Shown: positions 49,001 to 58,998 of the stretch, in pieces | Layout: each line of letters starts with the position of its first letter | Numbering within the stretch: position 1 is the stretch's first letter | Source: Allodiplogaster sudhausi | Taxonomy: Eukaryota > Nematoda > Chromadorea > Rhabditida > Diplogasteridae | NCBI GenBank assembly: GCA_945643635.1 | Contig: CALZFC010000021.1 | Span: 387,001 to 451,000 of the forward strand | Direction of reading: 5' to 3' | DNA: 64,000 bases | Made by a program: the position numbers and the translations under genes | The notes under the pieces: generated by a model | Told to the model about the DNA's origin: nothing | The model's database searches: none | The model's input: the letters and a program-made list of their open reading frames with translations, nothing else

Positions 49001-51230
49001 TTCGTTCCCTATCGTTCCACGCGGCGTCATTCATTCATTTAGCTTCCTTATTCACAAATGTTCGGCCAGTTTTCATTTCTACTGATAACGAGTACGACAA
49101 AGCACAGCTCAGGGATGCAAGAACTGAGGGAAATACATATATATAAATATATATATATATGTATATTTATATATAGAATATATATCTATTATATGTGTAT
49201 AAGGCAATAAGAGCTCTGAAGATACATAGAAATAAATGGTCCACTTAAAATTGTTAGCGCGGTGAAATGGCTATCGCGAGACGACTTGGTAAGGTTTTTT
49301 TTAATAGTCTGCTGCTGTGGAGTTACTAGAAGTGTTCAATTTGTTCCACATCTCGAAAAAAAGATGGATTTAAAACTCCTACGCAATTTAGACAATTAAT
49401 GCATCGAGATTGTTGTGCTTTACTAGTAAAAATACTGAAAGCGTTGTCCAAATATATATTTATCCCACATTTAGTTCAGTCAAACGAGTTAAAATGAAAT
49501 ATCTTTCCATTAGCAACTTGGTAAAGGCTTGATGGATTGAGGAAGAAAATGATTAGCATTACTATGGCGGATTGGCAACAAAGAGACGGTGACAGAATAA
49601 CAGAAGATGGCTAAAGAGAAGCATGCTGGGTTGGTGAAATGCGAGCGCTGAGAATTCGTAGCGTTGATTGTATTGGTTGAGGCGTGACATTTATTGTATT
49701 GCTGACTTAATTGCATTGTTGCGACGCAGACGCGGCGCGTAGTCCACGGAGCCACGCGTCGCGGCCTCCCCGATCTGCGCAGACTCCTTTGTTCCTTCTC
49801 GACTCCCTTCCACTTCCTCTCTTCTCTTCGCACTCTGCATCAGCATATTCGAAGTACGGAAGACCTCCTGGAAAGGGGATCATCACAATCAATAGTAATA
49901 CTGCCACATGTCAATGTGGGAAGGATAGAGAGGGAGAGAGGGAGAGACGAGATAGTGTGACAGAGTACGAGAGGGAGAAGAAAATACAGAGAGAGGGAGA
50001 GAGAGAGATGGAAGGATATTTGTGGATTATATGCTGTCGTATTGCCGTAAAAGAGAGCAATAAAGTATTGAGAGAGCGCGAGATGGGAAGCCATCGAAAT
50101 GCATCAACTAGACTCCGGGGCAGAATCACCCTTGTCTGGTTCATGGAACGGTGCCGGCCGTTGTTTCTCTCATCAAACCCTTTCTCTTCTTTCCGCCCAC
50201 TGTCACCTCTCTCTTCTTCCTCCACACTCCCTATCTTTTTCCATTCTTTCGTTCTCAATAACATTCACTTCTGATGCGTCACAAATGCAAAACATTTGCA
50301 CACTAATACTCGAATTGTTTAGGCGACATTCTCATATTCTTTTTCTTGTATACCCTATCCAATTTCCCCCTATCCTCATCTCGCTCACACATTTGCGGCA
50401 TACTGCTCATTAGTGGAAATTTACCCTACACAACGCAAGGATTCTCCCCCCCCCCCGAATCCACGAAATGATCAAGGATGCCATCTCTCCTCTGCTATGA
50501 TTTATTTATGCACGAATGTAACATTTGAAATACCTTTCCTCTTTCATCTTTTCTAATTTCTGTAACTGTAGCTTCTTTGACATTGTCATTCTCTTTCTTC
50601 ATCCCGTTCTCTAATTATTCAACTTCATTTGCTCTCTCTGTCTCTCTCTCTCTCTCACTCTCTCGTCCTCTCCAACCGCTACAGCCGAAAGTGCAGCGAC
50701 GGCAGCGATGGCCGGAGGGGCGGGACTTGCAGCGAGCAGCTCGTCTTCTCCCACAGCGTTCCTTCTGTCCCTGAGGCGTGGCAGATGGTCGATGACGAGC
50801 GAGGTGTGGCTGCCGCCGAGAACGCGGCGCACCAGGGAACGCGCGAGCTCGGTCGCTGCAGAAGAATTGGAATTTGAGGAATTAGACTTTCTAGAAATAC
50901 TCACACCAGTTAATTCACATACTCAGTCAAGTGGGGGCATGATAGCGAACCCGCTATAAATGTGACATTCTCCCAGAGTGAAACAAATTCCGTTCTCCTA
51001 ACATTCTCGAGTGAGAGAGGGAGAATTACGGCAAATATGCAAATTCCTTACGATACACCATGCAGGACACCAGAAGTGGAAGGAGGCTAATAGCAAGAAG
51101 ACAAAGCATGAAGTAGAATATGACTAACCTCCGCTAAGTCGATCCGATGCTGGGCGTTGGCGATTCAGCGAAAGAAGCGAAACGGAGCGCTGGGCAGTGG
51201 CCTCTGCAGTCGAGAAGCGGAACTGTAAAG
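43075..51230 (-). CDS. DENN-domain protein, probable Rab guanine-nucleotide exchange factor
   Basis: DENN proteins activate Rab GTPases in membrane trafficking. The recognised core, in reading order, starts with the uDENN part KPRVIFSHPED (46088-46204) and AFVAPQFFYPDFMHIRKVMP (about 45862-46015). Next are FPRVFVLLTPLRSPSFF..LARHAL (about 45430-45600), the cDENN segment TPEYAAAMVLAVLFDLRVLI (about 45160-45320) and FQYPHTFIPCVPDDSIEICH..APYIIGVLR (44940-45098). dDENN-like exons follow: an acidic/Ala-rich exon (43895-44043), then WFAKVFGHYSRVLSRPL and CLQLLVETTMFDDWIHRR (about 43545-43756). Basic helical exons end with KPEISAKQDAKHAT at 43075. Possible N-terminal disordered exons lie at 46660-46790, 46857-46905, 49707-49867, 50659-50855 and 51130-51230. 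The overall order resembles the DENND2 group. The 5' exons and the true start are uncertain; they may belong to another gene. Confidence 0.75.
46906..49706. other. Long repeat-rich stretch, probably intronic to the DENN gene
   Basis: Contains CT runs at about 47450-47480 and 47630-47690, GA runs at 48430-48560 and 48900-48940, and an AT microsatellite at about 49135-49195. Open frames are low-complexity. If the N-terminal exons at 49.7-51.2 kb belong to the DENN gene, this is one large intron; otherwise it is intergenic. Confidence 0.4.
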
Positions 51231-51537
51231 AATGATTTACTTTTTAAATATATATTTTAGTAATATATAACTTGCGAAATGACATGGATGCCAAAAGGGC
51301 GAGTTATGGCATCTTGTGAAACCTTTTGAAGGCTCGTGGGTAGAATGTTCTATTGGTTGGTTATACTTTTTAAACCATTTTTTACACATTGTTAGTTTAG
51401 TCGCCTGGCATCTCCCTAGTTGCCCCGCATTAGTGACTAGCACTTAGAAGATAGGCAAGTTGGCAGTCTCTTTCTCTTTTCTTTGGCACTTGATGGGAGG
51501 ACACACCGGGAATCTTGAGTGGCCTTTTGGCCTTTCG

Positions 51538-51544
51538 TATAAAA
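51538..51544 (+). promoter_or_regulatory. TATA box of the first RDKRQF gene
   Basis: TATAAAA 82 bp upstream of the ATG at 51626. The paralogous gene downstream has the same heptamer at 55370 and a similar spacing (72 bp), which supports it. Confidence 0.75.
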
Positions 51545-51625
51545 GGGTTAGGGAGGGGGTGGTTGGCAGCTCATGCTTGGTGCACAACTTTAGCAAAAAA
51601 CCTCTGAACGATTAAGAGACTGATA

Positions 51626-52233
51626 ATGCAAGCTGCTCTCCTCATCCTTGCCGCTATTGTGGGTTTTGTCGCCTCTCTGCCGCAACCTGACCAGCCCGTG
51701 CCCGCTGGGTATGCATGCCTACATAAATATTTCATTTGTAATATTCCCTTTACAATGTTCCTTAAGTTCCTATAAATTCTACAATCTTTAGCAGTGATGC
51801 TTCGCGCGATAAGCGTCAGTTCCTGGCGGTAGGCGCAGCGTCGGGCGTTGTGGCAGGCAAGCTCGAGCCGACCGTAGTCTACCGCTATGTGGGAGACGGG
51901 CGCTGGTCGCCGAGTGCCGACCCGTACTTCTCCGGCGTCCGCCCCCTCACCACCGTCACCGAGACTGTCGAGTACATCCAGACACCCGTCATTCGGCGGT
52001 CTTTTTCTGTTTTCTTTTGACTCGCCTTCACTCTATTCTTCAAACGCTATGTAATTGTCGCCCCTTGCAGAGTCTATCGCCCGGCCGTGGTGGCCCGCCC
52101 GGTGGTTTACCGCCCGGCTGTCGTCGCTCGCCCCGTCACTTACCTAGCAGCCACTGTCGCGCCCGCAACCTACGTTTCTCCATTCGCCAACGCCTTTTAC
52201 TTGGATGGCTTCAAGAAGAAGAAGATGCAATAA
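51626..52233 (+). CDS. Small secreted RDKRQF/YRPAVV-repeat protein, 3 exons
   Basis: Exon 1 (51626-51708) encodes a signal peptide, MQAALLILAAIVGFVASLP. Exon 2 (51795-51998) begins DASRDKRQFLAVGAASG. The Lys-Arg site fits propeptide cleavage leaving an N-terminal Gln, as in many nematode secreted surface proteins. Exon 3 (52071-52233) carries tandem YRPAVVARPV units and ends in a KKKK-M-Q tail; an AATAAA motif overlaps the stop codon and another lies near 52326. The acceptor of exon 2 is a TAGCAG tandem: using the first AG adds one serine. Donor and acceptor phases join cleanly (phase 2 at both introns). No enzyme domain. A cuticle or extracellular-matrix role is inferred from composition only. 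Confidence 0.85.
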
Positions 52234-52677
52234 AGGGAATATATTCAAGAGAAGCGAAAAGGAAGTGCTAAACAAATTGTATGTACATTGTTTTCTCATC
52301 ATTTATGCGGCTGCAGTTCCGTACGAAATAAAGGCTTAAAAAATCTATCTCTCTACCTTGTGGACAACGATAAAACTTATTCGAAAGTGATCAATAGATG
52401 GAAACATCATTCAAGACTTCATCTTCCTTCTTCCCTATTATCCTCAAGAAAATATTAGCATGTGTACGAGTTGAGGAAAAATACTAACTCCTCCAAATAC
52501 CCAAGGGAATCTTTCCGACTGTAGAAAGTTAAGTAGTCAGTACCTCTTTCCAAACCGGGATAATTCCTTGAATAATCTCAATGCTACTAATTATCGCCAG
52601 AGTAAACCTCATTGGTTTGAACAGCAGTATATTGATTGCCAAAGATTTTAGAGTCACACACAGGGATGGTCAAAACC

Positions 52678-52913
52678 AGGCCCGGGCCGGCCCGGCCCGG
52701 CCCGCCTTCCTTCCGGGCCGGGCAGGGCCCACTATCCTTACGGGCCGGGCCGGGCCGGGCCCTTCAAATTGCGGGCCCGGCCCGGGCCGGGCCGAGGGTA
52801 AAAATATGAAGGCGGGCCGGGCCCGGGCCCATGAAGTTCTTTGCGGGCCGGGCCGGGCCGGGCCCTGCATACTTGCGGGCCGGGCCGGGCCCGGGCCCGG
52901 CCCGGGCCTGCTT
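52678..52913. repeat. Left GGGCC/GGCCC subterminal array of the hAT element
   Basis: About six blocks, each 15-35 bp of pure G+C made of GGGCC and GGCCC pentamers, separated by AT-rich spacers of about 9-14 bp (for example TTCAAATTG). The blocks are partly self-complementary (GGCCCGGGCC). The plus-strand open frame across them, rich in Gly-Pro-Ala-Arg, is an artefact. Confidence 0.95.
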
Positions 52914-53196
52914 TCTTGAGCTGGAGAAAAAGCAGAAAATTCTCGTTCGCTTGGAATCTTATTTTAACACGTTATTTTTATCGGCTTAAAGACAGATAAA
53001 GACTGTAATTCTGAAATGCAAGTAGCAATTGAGATACGAGTAGTCAATGAAATCAACAACTGGAAAAATATGTTAGCCAACAAGCAACTCGTCAATATAA
53101 AAACTGTCGTTATAGATTTTGTAAATAAAAATGAGCTGCAGAAAAGGGAAGAGAGACAGACAGGATTCTAATGCTGAAATACAACTAGCGATTTTA

Positions 53197-54012
53197 TTAC
53201 GAGTTGTCAGTATCATCGTCTTCCTCATCTACTCCAACAACTACAGTGCGATTCATGGAAGCGGTGATGAGGGCGTGAATACTGGAGTCTGAGAGGCGGT
53301 GTCTATAGTCACTGACAAGGTGGTGCAACCTCGAAAAGGAGCGCACTAGTGGCCGGCACAGAAAGAATTGTGCTGACCTAGCAATGGTATGCCGAGATGG
53401 CAACTCATCTGATACTCCGGTAGCCATCCTGGAAGAATTAAAACAAAACTGACTGAAATTATTGAAAAATGATGAACACACGGGAGCTGAACAATCGACT
53501 TGTAAAGCTCAGCAAAATCTGCCGATGCCAAAGAGTTGAATGAGGAGCCGCTATTGATAGCATAACGGCCTAGTGCGTGAGTCAGACTTCTTTTTCCTTC
53601 GGGTCCCAAGCTAGGCACAAAATGCTTCTGGATAGAAGGCTGGCTGGAAGACGACCCTTCTCCCTCGTGTACTCGCTTGTTGTGGCGGCTAAATAGAGAG
53701 CATACTGAAAAGCTAAACAGGTCATGCAAAAACTCACGAGATGTGACCTCCCGCCGTGGACTTGAAAAAAACGGGAGGAGTGCAACGAATGCACGCGCGA
53801 AACGTCGTCTTCATATGCGGAGCATCGTCCGCGTCGCGGTAGTAAACATCCACTAACCCGCGTGTTTTCTCTTTGTACACTAACAAAGATGCCTCGAACG
53901 CGGCAATTTGGTCCAAGTCTTCTTTTGTAAGCTCGCTGGCCGGTTTCTGCGGTGGTTGCCAAGTCGATGGCCAGTCGTTGAGCTCGACTAATTCTACGTC
54001 GGGCTCATCCAT
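53197..54012 (-). CDS. BED-type zinc-finger protein with hAT C-terminal segment, 3 exons
   Basis: The start at 54012 reads MDEPDVELVELNDWPS. Exon 1 (53738-54012) contains the first zinc ligands in ACIRC and ends GGHIS at a GTGAGT donor. Exon 2 (53482-53688) completes the finger with SRHNKRVH, then has a serine-rich linker and ALGRYAINSGSSFNSLASAD, similar to the segment that precedes the transposase core in hAT proteins. Exon 3 (53197-53428) starts MATGVSDELPSRHTIARSAQ and goes straight into RSFSRLHHLVSDYRHRLSD, similar to the C-terminal hAT dimerisation region, ending in an acidic tail. All junction phases agree and the total is 714 nt (237 residues). The RNase-H-like catalytic core and its acidic residues are absent. 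It could bind element ends without cutting, acting as a repressor or as a domesticated protein. Expression is unknown. Confidence 0.75.
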
Positions 54013-54114
54013 GACTAAATATAATGTTTTAAAACAAAACAATAGGAAAAACAACAACGAAAAGGGTGTGTGGCGTATTTTTTGGGGCTCTAATTGCTTC
54101 TTGCATCATCATGT

Positions 54115-54348
54115 TCAGGGCCCGGGCTGAGCCCGGGCCGGACCCGGGCCTAAGTTTTTAAACGCGGGCCGGGCCGGGCCTATGGGGCAAGCGGGCCGGG
54201 CCGGGCCGGGCCTGTAGGGTAAACGGGCCGGGCCGGGCCGGGCCCGTATTTCCAGATATGGGCCCGGGCCGGGCCCGGGCCCGCCAAATTAGCAACGGGC
54301 CGGGCCGGGCCTAGGGCCCGGCCCGGGCCCGGCCCGGGCTCGGCCCGC
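54115..54348. repeat. Right GGGCC/GGCCC subterminal array of the hAT element
   Basis: Inverted counterpart of the left array: G+C blocks of the same pentamers separated by different AT-rich spacers. Only the blocks are shared between the two ends, not the spacers. Confidence 0.95.
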
Positions 54349-54615
54349 TTTGATCATCCCTGGTTACGCAAATAAGAAAGCACCGTATCCTTACATCCAG
54401 TTATGGATACTTGCATTTCTATTTGTCGAAATACATAAGAAAAAATAATTAACAAAAAATTATATTTAAATGAAAGTCTTCGTCAAGATAAATACAAAAA
54501 AAGGAGCTCGTTCGTTGCTCGTTTGTTCAGGTTCTGAGAGTCTCTTCATAGTACTTCGTCAAGATTGAGTTTAATGTTCTCTTGCCACCTGGCTGCATAT
54601 TAGATGTGGCCAACT

Positions 54616-54876
54616 AAAAAGTTTCCACTTTTGGCTGCAAACCACGCTTCGCAAAAAAAAATGTCACAGACGAAAGTGAGGGGAGACGAAAATGACTGCC
54701 CACTTGCCCGCAGACTGCACGATTTCCCGAACTAATTTTCTCTCTGATTCATATGATGATTCCATTCGTCCAAAATGAAAAGACGAAAAAATTATATTTT
54801 AAAATATATGGAACAGGATCATTTTCGTCTGTGACATTTTTCTGCGAATATGGTTTCGCAGCCAACTAGGGAAATT
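54616..54876. mobile_element. Inverted-repeat element (MITE-like), about 260 bp
   Basis: The left arm (54634-54679) and right arm (54819-54863) are near-complementary, sharing GGCTGC, then TTCGCA, then AAAAATGTCACAGACGAAA. The outer flanks also pair loosely (GTTGGC / GCCAAC). No coding capacity. The exact ends and target duplication are not clear, so the superfamily is not assigned. Confidence 0.65.
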
Positions 54877-55369
54877 TTAGGTGACAGTGCTAATTCAGTG
54901 GAATGTCAACTTTTAAAGAAGGTGGCAAGAAGCAGACTAAAATTACAAGAAGGTTGTCGAGTACAGAGATGAAGAGAAAGAAGTTAAAAAAGATGCAAAG
55001 ATGTAAAGAGTTCCACTCATGCTGTGCAACATTGGTCTGTGCCGAAACAACAAAAAAGGAGACCAAGCAAGAAAAGCACTCGAGATCGCCCCCATCCGAC
55101 CTGCCACCACTAGACCGTCTCATACTTAGTTGACAGCTTGCATCTTTGAAAAAGGAAAACGTGAGAGTGAGTGAGAGAGAGTGAGATAGTGAAAGAAAGA
55201 GACGGAGAGATTGAACAAGTGGCAGCAAGATGTATGAGGAGAGGTAACGCGATTGAGAAGAACTAGACACTGCTGTTTATGGTTGTGAGAGAGAAAAAGA
55301 CTTCTAAAGTGGTCGTCTAAGTGCAAGCCGTCGGGCATTCGATGCCATTTGAACTGGACCGGGAATTAG

Positions 55370-55376
55370 TATAAAA
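55370..55376 (+). promoter_or_regulatory. TATA box of the second RDKRQF gene
   Basis: TATAAAA in a GC-rich context (TATAAAAGGCGCGGCG), 72 bp upstream of the ATG at 55448, matching the paralogous promoter at 51538. Confidence 0.78.
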
Positions 55377-55447
55377 GGCGCGGCGCGGACAGCTCAAATC
55401 ATCAGCTCCTAGCACAGCTTCCTCTTCTACTTCCTCACTCCTTCAGC

Positions 55448-55979
55448 ATGTCTCGCTTCTTCATCGCCGTTCTCTTCGCTCTCGCCTTCGCTGCCGTCAC
55501 TCTTGCGTCAGTACTATTTTTCCCTTACAATTTATACTTTTAGATTCCTTTTTCGATATTCTCACCCTCTAACTACTGATAGCTTTGACACAATGGTTTT
55601 ACTAATAAAATTCATAGTGGTGACTCTCTCCTCCACATGGTAACTTTATGTCTTACAGCGAGGACGAGTCTGAGAACCGCGACAAGCGCCAGTTCCTGCT
55701 CGGTGGTGGCTACGGAGGCGCGCTTGGCTACCCGTACGGCGTCGCCGCCTACCCGGTAAGATCACCTTTTCTTAAACATTTGCAGTAATTTATACCTATA
55801 GCGATAAAATCACTCACTCCCTTTATAAGATGGATTCAAATCAACTTGAGTGATCTTGGTAGCCAAAAGAAGAGATTCCTCAAATATGCTTTTCTCATCT
55901 GCAGTACTACCGCCCCGCCGTGGTCATCCGCCGTCCCGCCTACGTGCCCGCCGTCTACTCTCCGTGGTGGAAGCAGTAG
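55448..55979 (+). CDS. Small secreted RDKRQF protein, paralogue of the 51.6-kb gene, 3 exons
   Basis: Exon 1 (55448-55506) gives a signal peptide (MSRFFIAVLFALAFAAVTLA). Exon 2 (55659-55755) reads EDESENRDKRQFLLGGGYGG, with the same RDKRQFL processing site as the upstream gene. Exon 3 (55905-55979) encodes YYRPAVVIRRPAYVPAVYSP and stops at TAG. The total is 231 nt, 76 residues. Shared signal-RDKRQFL-YRPAVV order, TATA box and exon count show that the two genes are tandem paralogues; intron 2 differs in phase. The 3' untranslated region contains a long CT repeat, then AATAAA at 56216. Function is inferred only as secreted or matrix-associated. Confidence 0.88.
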
Positions 55980-56052
55980 AAAGGACTGGTTCCGCTCCTT
56001 TTACGCGCTCTTCTCTATGCATGCCCCAATGCCCTTCTGAGAAAGAACTTTT

Positions 56053-56054
<2 letters not shown>

Positions 56055-56102
<48 letters not shown>

Positions 56103-56150
56103 TCTCCATCTCTCTCTTCTCTCTCTCTCCTCTCTCCGTATCTCTCTATC
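56055..56150 (+). repeat. CT microsatellite in the 3' untranslated region
   Basis: Nearly pure (CT)n with TCTC(C/T) variants, between the stop codon and the polyadenylation signal of the RDKRQF gene. The transcript would carry about 95 nt of CU. Confidence 0.85.
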
Positions 56151-56215
56151 TCTGAGTGCTTTCAGAAATTTTCTGTTCATTCTCATATTTCACAAAACGA
56201 TGTCTTTCGAAATCA

Positions 56216-56221
56216 AATAAA
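56216..56221 (+). terminator. Polyadenylation signal AATAAA
   Basis: AATAAA about 240 nt after the stop codon of the second RDKRQF gene, on the same strand, with T-rich sequence downstream. Confidence 0.55.
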
Positions 56222-58989
56222 GCAATCTTTCAAATTCGTCCTTCGATCTATAATATATTTGCCAGCACAAGTCGAAGATAGAAGTTAAGGTCAATCAAAC
56301 CACCGTAACTTGTAGAAACCAGTAAAATATTAAGCCAGCAAAACATTTTCTAGCTGAAGCAAGAAGACGTGCTAGTGTGTGCAGGAAGGGCGCCTTTCGA
56401 AATAAGCTGTGCTTAAAATAGGCAAACTGACGACTTGATCAGTCGAGGAAGGGAGCAGAAAGAGGCGGGAGGGGTCGTAGACAGGGGATGAAGGTGGCGA
56501 GGGTGATCGGGAGAGAGGGCCAAGGGACGCCTCCGTCGACACAGCTGGAAATAGGCTTAGAGAGAGAAAGAAGAGAGAGATGAGGGAAGCAGACAAATGG
56601 CTGAGTCAATGAGAGAGCAGATTAGGAAAGGAGGTAGAGAAGAGAGAAATAAGCAGACTTCTGACACAGTGTGATCAATTGTAGTTGATTGAATGCTAAT
56701 CCTATTGCTTACGCTGGCGTAAGTTCTGATTGATAATTTCATGACTCACAAGCTCATCAAATGTATCAGTCAGTGCTTGCAATTCGGCTCAGGTTTTCAA
56801 ATCACCTGTTTGAGCGGCAATCAAGAGATGTCGGTCGTGCGCAAACGTCCGCCTTGGCTTCCGTGGCGGAGATGCGAAACGGCTGAACGCGAGACAGTTA
56901 TTTAAATATTTTCGATGAGATTATCACTATCGCCGGGATGATAGACGGCGACACGTTTAGTTTTTCTACTTATGCTCCATTTTTATATCAAAAATATACA
57001 CTGACACAGTCCTCTGTAAGCGATGATTCCTGTTCCACTCGCTGAGCTTGGACGCAGAAGAACATCTCCGGAGTACGTGCTGCCGTCGCCCGTCCATGAC
57101 TGCCCAGATTGGACTCTTCAAAAGCTCGACATCATTCTCATCCTTCTCACTTTCTGACTATCTTTTTCCTTGGCATCATTCTCCATTCTCCCTCCACCTT
57201 CTCTTTCTCCCCTTTTCAATCAAAATGCTGTTTCTTCTTCAGTCACAGCTATCATTTCCTTTTATTGTCTAAGTTTCTCTTCTGTAATGATGCTCTTCTC
57301 TTTTTCTCCGAAATTTGTCTTGACAATTCAGATTCAATTTATTCTTGACTCTTTTTCTTTCAATCGCGCTCGATATGCGAGTCATTCTAATTCTGGAGAG
57401 GATCTCTCCCACATTTTTTTTATATTTCTCTCCCTCGCCCTGCCTGTGCTCTCTCCCTTTGCCTCTCTCTCTCTCCCTGCCTCTGTCTTTCTCGAAGGTA
57501 TGACTGCATGACTCATACGTCGTCATCCTGGCAAGCGTTGTGCCCGGGGGCGAATGCCACGCATACTCTCCTTCCTGGCCTGTGTGTCCGTGACATGTCT
57601 TCTTACAATTAGTTGAGAAGTTCTTGCAGTGATTCACTAGTGCTCTGTCTTCAACGTACATATTTCCATTGTGGACGTGTAACTGACATATGCATGGCCT
57701 TCCACGGATGGAAGACAGAGAGAGTGGAGAGAGAGAGGGAGAGAGAGAGAGGGAGAGAAAGTGGTAGAGAAAGAGAGAGGGAAAGAGAGAGAATCCTCCA
57801 CTCTTGATGCAGCCTGAGGCTGTCCACCTCACGCACTAAGCACACCGAGCAAGTGGCAACAATGCTCCCTGCCGGCTTCTCTTTTATGCCGCCCTTCCAC
57901 TCTTCCATTTTCAGGAGAGCAATGAATGGTGTGGATGCGCATGGATGGAACTAAATGAAGAGACAGAGCCGTTGTGGAGAGAGAGAGAGTGAGAAATAGC
58001 AGGAGAGACAGAAGAAGAAGAAAGGAGAAAGAGAGGACAGCATGCGTTTGAAACGGACAGGAAGGAGCAAAAGGGCGCCACTGCCAGCTGCAGCCACAAT
58101 GAATTGTCAGTGAACTTCCCTCTCCATCGCTGCTCCTCTCTCCCTCTCTCTACATATCTCTCAGACTCTCTAAATATCTCGCTCTCGCCAACTTCTTCTT
58201 CTCTCTGTGTTTTCAACATTCCTCTCTGCCCCTCTCACACGTTAACTTTCAGCGATTTTTCTTCTTCGAATCGGCTAGCTTTGTCAACACAAAGGCGTAG
58301 ACTGTTAGCAGGGTGCAAGCTGCGTGTTAAAAATAACGAGAGAAATTTGAGAATGTCGAGAGTTCGATCAAGCAAGGGAGAGAGGGGGGGAGGGGGAGGG
58401 AGAGAAAGAGAAAGAGAGGTGGAGAGGGTGGGAGAGAAGTGAGATCTCGATTTCATGCATGTTGCGCTGCCATTGATTGCTCCTCTGGCAGTTGAAAAGC
58501 TGTGATCCAGAGAATGGATTGGTTCCTGCCCGTATTCAGAGCCGACTACTATCTTAACAGTGCAACCATTTAAATATTGTGTAAATTTTTTGCTTTTCCT
58601 TTCTTTACAATTTCCAATGCATGCTAACCGTAAGTGTACAAAAGTTTCAGTGCGCTGGTGTAATTACTTTCCTGCCATGTAGACAGTCATTTTCTCATCT
58701 TAAAGAATTGTGCAATCGTTGCTCGTGCCATTTTCAATCGGTTTCAGAGCGAGAGAGAGTCGCCGTGAAGTGGACTGGTTTCGGTCATGCGCGAGGCGTT
58801 CGAGACCGCGCCGAGATTGGTAAACTAACGACTCGGTTTATGTCCTTCTCCATCCATTTCCTAGATGCAACTCTAGCTACTCTTAACAACCGACAAAGCA
58901 CATGTTTTTAAAGAAAATTTTGAATATAATAAATAACTTTGAAGAATATTTGTAAAACAATAGTGCGAGAAAACTGCGCTTTAAATCTC
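56222..58989. other. Intergenic, repeat-rich, no firm gene
   Basis: Contains GA runs (57715-57795, 58375-58440) and CT-rich stretches (57130-57480, 58120-58240). A minus-strand cysteine-rich segment at about 57500-57720 (NHCKNFSTNCKKTCHGHTG) is open but lacks a supported start or splice context. A plus-strand candidate exon at 58749-58817 does not join in phase with the membrane-protein exon downstream. Confidence 0.4.
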
Positions 58990-58998
58990 CTTTGACAG

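Larger units (their letters stand above)
52661..54362 (-). mobile_element. hAT-family element, internally deleted, 1,702 bp
   Basis: The ends are inverted: the left end reads CAGGGATGGTCAAA and the right end, complemented, CAGGGATGATCAAA, a hAT-type terminus. It is flanked by the 8-bp words GTCACACA (52653-52660) and GTTACGCA (54363-54370), which match at 6 of 8 positions, as expected for a degraded 8-bp target-site duplication. Inside each end is about 240 bp of GGGCC/GGCCC arrays. Between them the minus strand encodes a BED-finger protein with a hAT C-terminal segment but no catalytic core. Probably non-autonomous, mobilised by a full-length relative elsewhere. Confidence 0.88.

Noticed and set aside
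49135..49195. AT-rich run as a possible regulatory element or origin
   Set aside because: Simple (AT)n microsatellite with no other support.
49711..50274. 187-residue plus-strand frame
   Set aside because: Its first part is antisense to a probable exon on minus (49707-49867) and the rest is GA-repeat translation.
52581..52919. Plus-strand Gly/Pro/Ala/Arg-rich open frame of 112 residues
   Set aside because: It is the translation of the GGGCC array; composition follows the repeat and there is no gene context.
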